From positions 35,155-99,154 of the forward strand of contig CAMZFV010000007.1 of NCBI GenBank assembly GCA_947306175.1: a DNA stretch of 64,000 nucleotides. Direction: 5' to 3'. The translations under genes were made by a program, and so were the position numbers. Below are positions 16,291-23,879 of this stretch, piece by piece. Positions within the stretch are counted from its first letter, which is position 1, and each line of letters starts with the position of its first letter. The notes beneath the pieces are model-generated. The model searched no databases and was not told the DNA's origin. It saw only the letters and a program-made list of their open reading frames with translations. The stretch comes from an uncultured Prevotellaceae bacterium (GTDB lineage: Bacteria; Bacteroidota; Bacteroidia; Bacteroidales; Muribaculaceae).

Positions 16291-18606
16291 TCAGAAGGGA
16301 TAGCCGATGGCCAGGTGGAAGGTCAAACCGTCCTTGAAACTGGGAATGTTGTAGTAACCGCTCTTCTCTGTTTTGTAGGGTGCATGTATGCCGATTCCCA
16401 GATCAGCCCTCACCACCAGCATTGACATGTCGAAGCGAAGTCCAAACCCCGTTCCCAGTGCCAACTCATCAAAGAAATTCTTCATCTTCAATTTTCCGCC
16501 AGGGCGACTCTCATCATCCTCGAGCAGCCAGATGTTGCCAGCGTCAAGGAAGACGGCACCGTGGAAATAGCCCAATATGGGGAAACGGTACTCCACATTG
16601 GCCTCAAACTTGAACGTACCCGTCTGGTCAAAATAGGAATTACCTGTAGTGTCGTTAGAATGGTAACTGCCGGGGCCTATAGAGCGCACGGGAAACGCCC
16701 TCACCGAATTGGAGCCGCCCACATAGAACTGCTCCCTATAAGGCAACTCGGTACTGTTGCCATAGGCATGGGCCATACCCAGCAGCAGTCTCGTCGCCAA
16801 GGCACTCTTGTAGCCCACATATCGCGTCCACACCACCTGACCCTGTCCTTTAACGAACTGCGAGAACGGCGTGCCCAATACTTCCTTGGTGCCTTTAGCC
16901 CCAAATAATGACCACAGTCCTGAAGCGATATTGCCCGCCTCGGATACAGTTCCGACAAAGGTGATGTGGTCACGGTAGGTAATGTCGCGGTCAAAGGTAT
17001 AGGTATATTCAATCTTGGGAATAAAGACGTCCTTGAAACTCTCCCTCAAGTATAAATTGCGCTGCATCACCGAGTCAAATCTCTCGTTCGTGCTCAGCAA
17101 GCGGTTATAGGTCAGCTTGAAGGGCGTGAGCACATGGCTGGAATAACGGTCAGCATGCCATTCCCACGTGGCGGCAAACGCAAGCTGCGACATCTTGAAG
17201 TATTTTGGACGGTTCATCAGGTCGGCACTGAGCGAGAAGCGGGTCCAATTGGTGTAACGGCGAGAGGGGTACAGGAATTTCGGTGCCAACAAGCGGGGAA
17301 AATCCAGCTTGGACTCTATACCGAACTCGTAGGAATTGAAATCCGCCCCTTTATAGTCGCCTGCTCCACCCGTCTGCCACTCATAGTCGCCATAGACGTC
17401 CACCGAGAATTTCTCCCCTGCCCCAAATGCGTTCTTGTGGGTTGCTCCGATCTCCACACCGGGGCCAATGTAGCTGCTGCTCTTGGAGGCACCATGCATC
17501 TCAAATGTCACCTCCCAGGGTTTATCCAAGATACAGTTGATGGCCAGGTCAAGCAGGCCTTTGCCATCGGGCGTCACGCTGTCGAGCGGATTTACCTGGA
17601 TATCCACCGTGCTGAAGATGCCCAGGCGTGACAATGCCGCTTGGGTACGGTCGATGCTGTTGACTCGGAACAGACGACCCTTGCGGGTGCGGATGCAGTT
17701 GGGAATCACATGGTCCTTGATATAGACGGGTTCATACTTGATGAGGGTGCAGCGGTCGTTCTTGACGGTGTCGGGCTCACCACGCACATCATCATTGAAC
17801 ACCGATGCCACAATATCGTGGGTGAGATACTGCATTCGGGCATTGTTGGGAATATCGTTGGATTCCACCAGCCGCAGGTGAATAATGCCTTTGTCCTGCA
17901 CGCTATCGGCCAGAAACTGGATGTGCTCGGGTTGGAAGTAATAGTAGCCGTGGTTGCGCACGTAATTGGTGATGTCGATTCTAACGGCACTCAGCGAGTC
18001 CAGGCAATAGCGGCTGCCCGGCTGCAGGTAATGGTTCTCGCTGGCCAGCGAGTCCACCATCATCATGAGGGGGTCTTTGCCACCCGTATAATGCACTTCG
18101 CCAATCGTGTAAGGCGGCTTGACATACACGTCGTAGGATATTTTGGCCTTCTTGGGGTTCTTCTTGGGGTGAATCGTGTAGGTGGCGTTGGAGGTGAAAT
18201 AACCGTTGTTGGCGAGAATGGTGTTAATCATATCCACTCGTGCCTGAGGATTCACGCGCTTGACGAGAACAGGCTTGGCGGCAAAATGCTTGTACAGCCA
18301 ACCCTTGAAGCCCGTGGCATCCTCGTCGATGTTATTGTAGAGCATCAGGCCAATGGGGAACGGCGTGCGGTAATAAGGAGAATACAGCGGGTTGTTGGGG
18401 CGGACGTTGATAGCGGTGAAAATGTCTTCTTTCACTCCAGCGTCCAGCTTGGTGTCTTCCTCGTGGTATTTGAGGTGTTTCACTCCCGTATATAGCACAT
18501 CGTTCTCGCCCAGTTTTTTGGTCGTCGAGCAAGACGAGGCCATCATGAGCAATAGCCCCACAATAGCCAGCAGCGGGAAAATATGTCGTTTACTCTTCAT
18601 TATCAT
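16291..18606 (-). CDS. TamL: lipoprotein TamA/BamA-family outer-membrane barrel
   Basis: 771 residues. The lipobox MMASSC (Cys26) marks it as a lipoprotein, as in the Bacteroidota TamA homologue called TamL. POTRA-like regions cover about residues 40-330 (the KISYDVYVKPPYTIGEVHYTG segment is typical). The Omp85 barrel fills the C-terminal half, with GGSNSVRAF as the conserved lid-lock region and a terminal strand ending in Phe (HLAIGYPF). Expected to sit in the outer membrane and work with TamB in lipid transport or outer-membrane assembly. Its start (ATG 18606, or ATG 18600) overlaps the tamB stop by 17 bp, so the pair is translationally coupled. Confidence 0.92.
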   Translation of the reverse strand: MIMKSKRHIFPLLAIVGLLLMMASSCSTTKKLGENDVLYTGVKHLKYHEEDTKLDAGVKEDIFTAINVRPNNPLYSPYYRTPFPIGLMLYNNIDEDATGFKGWLYKHFAAKPVLVKRVNPQARVDMINTILANNGYFTSNATYTIHPKKNPKKAKISYDVYVKPPYTIGEVHYTGGKDPLMMMVDSLASENHYLQPGSRYCLDSLSAVRIDITNYVRNHGYYYFQPEHIQFLADSVQDKGIIHLRLVESNDIPNNARMQYLTHDIVASVFNDDVRGEPDTVKNDRCTLIKYEPVYIKDHVIPNCIRTRKGRLFRVNSIDRTQAALSRLGIFSTVDIQVNPLDSVTPDGKGLLDLAINCILDKPWEVTFEMHGASKSSSYIGPGVEIGATHKNAFGAGEKFSVDVYGDYEWQTGGAGDYKGADFNSYEFGIESKLDFPRLLAPKFLYPSRRYTNWTRFSLSADLMNRPKYFKMSQLAFAATWEWHADRYSSHVLTPFKLTYNRLLSTNERFDSVMQRNLYLRESFKDVFIPKIEYTYTFDRDITYRDHITFVGTVSEAGNIASGLWSLFGAKGTKEVLGTPFSQFVKGQGQVVWTRYVGYKSALATRLLLGMAHAYGNSTELPYREQFYVGGSNSVRAFPVRSIGPGSYHSNDTTGNSYFDQTGTFKFEANVEYRFPILGYFHGAVFLDAGNIWLLEDDESRPGGKLKMKNFFDELALGTGFGLRFDMSMLVVRADLGIGIHAPYKTEKSGYYNIPSFKDGLTFHLAIGYPF

Positions 18607-21600
18607 CTTTCTTGCGGGTTACGGTGGGTTTGTCAATGGCCGGACTGTCATCGAGGGGAACAACGTATGTCTCGTCGTTGGCAATGGCATCGAGAGCCTC
18701 TTCCTGCAACTTCAAGGCTGCCTTGCGGGCTTTCTCCAGCGAGTCACGTATGAGGTATTCACGCGAGTGCTTGAAGGTGAAGAGGTTCTTCAGGTTAGTG
18801 AGTTTGCGCTTGAGCACATAGGCCACACCTGTCTCGACCACCTGGCCTTCCACCACATTCTCATAGCCCGAATGGCGGAAGAGTTTCAGATATCGGCTGC
18901 CGTTGTCGTTGAGGTAATACTCCAGCGAAATGTCGTTAAACAGATTGTTGGTGATATCCTCATCATTCTTGGCATCGGTGCTGTATTCACCACCCACGAC
19001 AATCTTGAAGCGGTCGTTGAACAGGGTCTTGGCCAGGCGATAACTGTAGCTGGTCTCGGTGCCACCGCTGCGGGTGCCCTCATACTGGTTAATGCCAAAC
19101 GAGAGGTCGATGCCCGGCAAGGTCTCGGCAGCCCAGGCGTTGAGCTTGGATTGCAGGAAGGAGAACAGGGCCGTGGTGGCCGAGAGATTCTTGAATTGAG
19201 TGAGTCCCGCAATGTTACTTAGGTCATTCTTGCCAATATAGGTGTTACTGAGCAACAGGTTGATGGCCGCCTGGGAACGTTCGTTGTCGGTCATCGACTG
19301 CAATTCATTCTCCACCGAACTTACTTCACCCTCACAGCTCAGGTCAAATTTCAGGTCGATGTTACTGAGGGTTCCTCCCACGTGGGCATCAATGATGAAC
19401 TCCACTGGCTTATCCTCACCCTTCACACTGGTCTTGGTGCGCTCGGTACCGTTGAGGTTCAATTGGGGATTGAGCATTTCTCCCGTCCAGGTGATTGTGC
19501 TGCCGTTGGTGATCGAGAAGTTCTTTTGCGACATCAGCGGCGGTGTGTAGCGCAGGTTGCCGCTGGTAATCGTGTAGCTGCCCGTGAGGTTGTCCTTGCC
19601 GGCAAAGTCGAGGCTGTATTTCAGGCGGCCACTGCCATCGACGGTCGCACGGTTCTGGCCGTCCTCCGACAGGAAAACATTCACCTTGGCACCCTTCTCC
19701 ACATCAATATTGGCAAGAATATTGGTCGCGCTGCTACCCTTGCCCGTCACCAGGATGGTGGAGGCTGCAGGCTGATTGAAGTCGATAAAGGTCACCATAT
19801 TCTCGTCAACAGCGGTTTTGAGCTGGGAGATGTCGTTTTTCATCACATAGGTGATGTTAGACCCTGACAACAGCGTGGCATCGGCCCTCACCGTCATAAT
19901 GCCGCCATTACTCTTAACAGTCGCGTTGATGTCGGCCAAACCCTTACCGAAAATCTCTGTCACATCGTCCTGCTGGCTGTTCATGAACTGCACCTCACGG
20001 CCCCTGGCATTCAGGTCAATCACCATGTTATCCAGGTCTCGCAGGTCAACGGTGCCATTCAGATAAACGGGGCTGCGGTTAGCTCCGGTGAGTTTGTAAT
20101 TCTCAAAGGTAATCACATTGTCCTCGACGGGAATACGGTCGGAGGCGAATTTGAGCGAACTGCCGTAGCGGGGCAGGTTCACCGTGGCCGAGTCGGCAAT
20201 GAGGTAACCGCTCACACGGGGATTGTCGCTGGAACCGCTCACCTGAAGGTCGCCTATGGCATAACCCTCCAGCCAGATGTAATTGCCGGGGATGAAGGCA
20301 TTGGCACGTTCCAGCGGGAAGCGGTTGAAGTGGGCTTCCATGTTGAACGGTGAGTCGGCATCGGCATCGTTCAGCGAGCCCCGCAGCGTGATGGCGTTCT
20401 TGCCGTCAAGGATAAGGTCGGCGGTCAGGCGGGTCGATGCCGTGGCAGGATCCAGGTCAAAGTCGGCGTTGAGGGTCACATCGCCCTCTGGCTTGCCGTT
20501 ATAGACAAAGTCCTTGATGTCGATGGTCCCGTCACCGTCGGCGTTGGTGCCATCCCAGTTGACGTCAATATTGGCATTGACGGTGCCGCTGGTCTTATCG
20601 AGCATGGGCACGATGCGGGTCCATTCCTCCAGCTTGAGGTTGTCGATGGTGAGCTGCACATTCTCGGTGCTGTCACCCGGCAGGCGGTGGGTCAGCAATT
20701 CCACGCTGCTGCTGTCGCTGCGCAGCTGCAGGTTGGCGTCAATCATGCGGGTGCGGTAATCCACGTTCACATAATTGTCATCGTTGACGGTCCAGTGCCT
20801 GTAGCCGATGACGGGGTCCTTGCCAAAGAGGCGTGCCCTCACCTCGTTCTCGGTAAGGCAGGCATTGCAGCCCAGGCGGTAACCCGTCTCGCCCTTGATG
20901 TTCTGCTGTTGTAGCATGAAATCCACTGCGGGCCCCTTGATGCCACCCTCGATGTCAACCTGGGCAAACTCGTCCCAAGTGCCCGGGCGGTTCCCCATGT
21001 GGGCGTTGAAGGCGAGGTATTTGTTGTTCAACTCGTTGGCGTGAATGGTGATGGTGTCGATGTTGGTCTCGCCATAGCTGATGCCATGTGCCCTACCGTC
21101 GAGGAAGAGGCTCGTGTCACGGCTCATTTCGCAGCTGACGTCGCGGAAGTCGATTTCGTGCTGTTGCAGATAGCGCTGCACCAGTCCGTCGGTGCCCATG
21201 TGCATGTCAAAGTCGAAATAAGGCATCGGCTCTTTCAGCTTCTCAACGTCTATCCACTTGTCCTTGTACTGGCGCTGGAACTCGCTGGCGGTATTCTTGA
21301 AGTCCTCGATAAGCGGCGTCAGGGCGCTGGGCGAGTTCAGGTGGGCGTAGAAGTCCTCGTTCTCGACCATGATGCAGGTGCTCGACGGCGTGCTGTGCAG
21401 CGTGCAGTGTACATCGTCGGCAACGAGGTAGCTGCTGTCGAGTTTCCAGTTCAGGTCGGTAAGCGTCAGGTCGGCGTCGCACTCCTGGGTGCGCAGGTTG
21501 ATGTCACCCTCGGCATGGACCTTGGTGGTGCCGTCACACACGCCGTCATACATGCCCAGGTAGTTCAAATCCAAATCCCGCACATTGCCATCGGCGGTGA

Positions 21601-23512
21601 ACACATAGTGGTCGTTACAGATGGTGCCGTGGGCATTGGCATCAAAGTCACAGCCCTTGTTGGCACTCGAAGCATAGACGTCGGCATAGCCGCCACGCAG
21701 CTTGCCACGGGCCTTGAGGTTGCCATAGTGCGTGCCGTTATAGCGCACGCTGGCCAGGTTGACGGTGGCGTCGGTCCAGGTGGAGCCGCAGTCGGTAAAG
21801 TCAAAGCCGTGGCCACGGGCGTTGATGCTGCCCGTGAGGTTATTCACATCATATTTTGGCAGGAACGACTTGACGGGGAAGTTGTTGAAGGCGGCATCCA
21901 CGTCATAGTTCTCGTTGCACACGTCGTAGTAGCCATCGCCACGCATCGAGCCGCCACCCGTCGTGACGCGCAGGTTGCGGGCTACCCACTTGCAGCCTTC
22001 CTTGTTGATTTTTCCGCTCATCTTCATGGGCGGCAGCTTCACGTCGTCCAGGCCGAGCATCTTGTTCAGCACGCTGGGGTCACGCAGGTCCACCTCGGTG
22101 TCGAGGTCGGCCTTCATGCGGTCCATGTCGGTGGGATTGTAGATGGTGCCCTTGCCCTTGATGCGGCCTATGCCGGGCACGTCGGCATCGAGCGACTGAA
22201 CGTCAACGCGCTTGTCGTTGCCACGGGCTTTGGCCTTGACGCGCACGGGCTTGTTATGAGGAATATCCTTCAAGGCTTTGCGGGCTTCGGGCACGAGTTT
22301 CTCCACCTCGTTGAGGTCGATTTTGCTGTCGGTGTCGATGGTGGCTTTGCCGTTGGGCTTGCCGTCGAGCATGTCCTGATCCACGTGGGCATCCATCTTG
22401 ATGTCGCTGCCCTTGGTCTTGAGTTTCACGTCGTTGAGGTCAAGGCCGTTCTTGTTCTTGTTGACGGTGCCGCTGGCGTCCTTGACCTGCAAGCCGCTGC
22501 GTTCCTTGCCACTGAGGTGCTTGACGGGCACCTTGAGGTTATCGCCGTCATACTCAAAGTTGTCGATGGCGGCGTTCACATCCTCCACCTCGATATTGTC
22601 GGGATCCAGCGTGGTGCCGGGCTTGTTGGGCTTCTTGCCCGTCTGCCCGTATTTGCCCTTGCTGTTGGTCACGCGCACCTTGTCGGCTTTCACCTTCCAC
22701 GGCTTATCGTCGCCCTTATCCTGGTTGGCATCCTTGGGCATGGGATGGTCCTTGCGGTATTGCTTGGCGTCCTTCTCGCTGGGATGCTCATATTTCACGT
22801 CAGCCTTATCGACATTGAGTTCGCCCACATCGACGGTCTGTTTGTCGGTATCGACCTTCACGTCCTTGGCCTCGGCATGGCCCACGTGGGCATCCAGGTT
22901 ATCGACTGTGGGTTTCATGTCCATCTTGTAGTCCACATCATCGGCCGTGACCTTGTCGGCGTTGACTTTCCAGGGCTTGCTGGGTTCTTTCTTCGGGTCG
23001 GGCTTTTTCTTCTCGGGCTTATAGCTCATCTTGGCCTTGCCGCCCTTGAGTGCCGCATTGCCCACATCCACCTGGTTGTTGTTCAGGTCCACCTTGGCCT
23101 TGTCGATTTTGGCATCATCCACATCCACGTCAAGGTCCATCGAGCCGTCTTCGGTCTTGATTTGGCTCTTGGCACCCTTCAGGGAGACGTTATCAGCTTC
23201 CACCTTCTTATCAATCAATGGTTTGGGCTTGATGTCGGCTTTGACTTCATCGGCCTTAAACAGGGTGTCGCCATTCTCGTCGATGACCTGCACATCGGTA
23301 GCGGTGACGTCGAGCGGGAACCTCACCCTCACGTCGCCCACGCTGATGTCCTTGCCGGTCTTCTCGCTGGCATATTCGGCAGCCATGTCGGCCACCTTGT
23401 TCTGCACCCACGGGATATACAGGGCAAACGGCAGGGCCGCTACCATACCCAAGACACCTGCCGACACCCAGCCAGCCACCTTGGAGAACATATTTCCCTT
23501 CTTCCCGAACAT
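18590..23512 (-). CDS. tamB: TamB (DUF490 / AsmA-like) envelope lipid-transport protein
   Basis: 1640 residues. An N-terminal membrane anchor (about 12-34) is followed by an AsmA-like start (PWVQNKVADMAAEYASEKTGKDISVGDV). A very long beta-repeat region spans the periplasm. The C-terminal third is the DUF490 domain, with FGKGLADINATV and GSGRLKYSLDF, and ends in an acidic/basic helical tail. TamB forms a hydrophobic groove joining inner membrane to the outer-membrane partner TamA/TamL, here encoded next. Residues about 90-460 are unusually rich in Lys and Asp and contain a duplicated module: KPWKVNADKV at 179 and KPWKVKADKV at 270, each preceded by a VDVG strand. The gene has its own promoter and a heptamer-rich leader. 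Confidence 0.93.
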   Translation of the reverse strand: MFGKKGNMFSKVAGWVSAGVLGMVAALPFALYIPWVQNKVADMAAEYASEKTGKDISVGDVRVRFPLDVTATDVQVIDENGDTLFKADEVKADIKPKPLIDKKVEADNVSLKGAKSQIKTEDGSMDLDVDVDDAKIDKAKVDLNNNQVDVGNAALKGGKAKMSYKPEKKKPDPKKEPSKPWKVNADKVTADDVDYKMDMKPTVDNLDAHVGHAEAKDVKVDTDKQTVDVGELNVDKADVKYEHPSEKDAKQYRKDHPMPKDANQDKGDDKPWKVKADKVRVTNSKGKYGQTGKKPNKPGTTLDPDNIEVEDVNAAIDNFEYDGDNLKVPVKHLSGKERSGLQVKDASGTVNKNKNGLDLNDVKLKTKGSDIKMDAHVDQDMLDGKPNGKATIDTDSKIDLNEVEKLVPEARKALKDIPHNKPVRVKAKARGNDKRVDVQSLDADVPGIGRIKGKGTIYNPTDMDRMKADLDTEVDLRDPSVLNKMLGLDDVKLPPMKMSGKINKEGCKWVARNLRVTTGGGSMRGDGYYDVCNENYDVDAAFNNFPVKSFLPKYDVNNLTGSINARGHGFDFTDCGSTWTDATVNLASVRYNGTHYGNLKARGKLRGGYADVYASSANKGCDFDANAHGTICNDHYVFTADGNVRDLDLNYLGMYDGVCDGTTKVHAEGDINLRTQECDADLTLTDLNWKLDSSYLVADDVHCTLHSTPSSTCIMVENEDFYAHLNSPSALTPLIEDFKNTASEFQRQYKDKWIDVEKLKEPMPYFDFDMHMGTDGLVQRYLQQHEIDFRDVSCEMSRDTSLFLDGRAHGISYGETNIDTITIHANELNNKYLAFNAHMGNRPGTWDEFAQVDIEGGIKGPAVDFMLQQQNIKGETGYRLGCNACLTENEVRARLFGKDPVIGYRHWTVNDDNYVNVDYRTRMIDANLQLRSDSSSVELLTHRLPGDSTENVQLTIDNLKLEEWTRIVPMLDKTSGTVNANIDVNWDGTNADGDGTIDIKDFVYNGKPEGDVTLNADFDLDPATASTRLTADLILDGKNAITLRGSLNDADADSPFNMEAHFNRFPLERANAFIPGNYIWLEGYAIGDLQVSGSSDNPRVSGYLIADSATVNLPRYGSSLKFASDRIPVEDNVITFENYKLTGANRSPVYLNGTVDLRDLDNMVIDLNARGREVQFMNSQQDDVTEIFGKGLADINATVKSNGGIMTVRADATLLSGSNITYVMKNDISQLKTAVDENMVTFIDFNQPAASTILVTGKGSSATNILANIDVEKGAKVNVFLSEDGQNRATVDGSGRLKYSLDFAGKDNLTGSYTITSGNLRYTPPLMSQKNFSITNGSTITWTGEMLNPQLNLNGTERTKTSVKGEDKPVEFIIDAHVGGTLSNIDLKFDLSCEGEVSSVENELQSMTDNERSQAAINLLLSNTYIGKNDLSNIAGLTQFKNLSATTALFSFLQSKLNAWAAETLPGIDLSFGINQYEGTRSGGTETSYSYRLAKTLFNDRFKIVVGGEYSTDAKNDEDITNNLFNDISLEYYLNDNGSRYLKLFRHSGYENVVEGQVVETGVAYVLKRKLTNLKNLFTFKHSREYLIRDSLEKARKAALKLQEEALDAIANDETYVVPLDDSPAIDKPTVTRKKDDNEE

Positions 23513-23686
23513 ATCTTTCGCAAGATATTAACTTGCTCACTGTTGATAGTTTAAAGGTTAAAGTTTAAAGACTTGGGGCGCGAATGCCCCTCTAAACTCT
23601 AAACTCTAAACCCTAAACTCTAAACTTCAAGTTTTTTAAGAGGCGCAGCCACTTTAAAAACTTGACTTTATCTAGGCTTTAACCTG
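23513..23686 (-). other. tamB 5' leader with structured repeats
   Basis: About 175 nt between the predicted promoter and ATG 23512. It holds the heptamer hairpin (23548-23625) and a separate 10-bp inverted repeat TCAAGTTTTT (23627-23636) / AAAAACTTGA (23656-23665). No ORF is seen. It could affect translation or premature termination; this is inference from structure only. Confidence 0.5.
23548..23625. repeat. Heptamer repeat hairpin, TTAGAGT type
   Basis: The right arm (23591-23625) has five units of TCTAAAC/CCTAAAC, which on the minus strand read TTAGAGT and TTAGGGT. The left arm (23548-23575) has degenerate units such as AGTTTAA and AGGTTAA that can pair with it. The centre GGGGCGCGAATGCCCC is itself a hairpin. 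Confidence 0.8.
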
Positions 23687-23719
23687 CAAATTTACAAAAC
23701 AATTATCGAAAACGGCAAG
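23687..23719 (-). promoter_or_regulatory. Promoter of tamB-tamL
   Basis: Minus-strand -7 box TAAATTTG (23694-23687) with a -33-like CTTG (23719-23716) at 21 nt. Confidence 0.6.
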
Positions 23720-23820
23720 TTTTTCCCCCAGTTTTTCCATTTTGTCATTGCCAAAACGTGAATTCACACGCAATCAGTGAAATTAGCGCAATTCGCATTA
23801 GCCCCGCAGGGGGGGCAGGT

Positions 23821-23852
23821 TTTGTGTTTTTCAGGAATTTGAGTTACCTTTG
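23821..23852 (+). promoter_or_regulatory. Promoter of the TIR-like/TPR gene
   Basis: -33 TTTG (23821-23824), 20-nt spacer, -7 TACCTTTG (23845-23852): a full consensus match. The start codon is at 23880, giving a leader of about 20 nt. A G-rich hairpin (GCCCC...GGGGGC) lies just before it. Confidence 0.75.
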
Positions 23853-23879
23853 TCATCTAAATCTTAACGTGACAAAGCG

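Noticed and set aside
20999..23554. An 851-codon open frame on the plus strand, opposite tamB
   Set aside because: It is the shadow of tamB codon use (few stops on the complement of GC-rich, Lys/Asp-rich codons). The product is Val/His/Ile/Leu-rich with no domain, and tamB is clearly the real gene.
23591..23625. CCTAAAC/TCTAAAC repeats resembling plant-type telomere sequence, hinting at contamination
   Set aside because: The flanks are continuous Bacteroidota genes, and the same heptamer family with other variable triplets occurs at eight other loci in the window.
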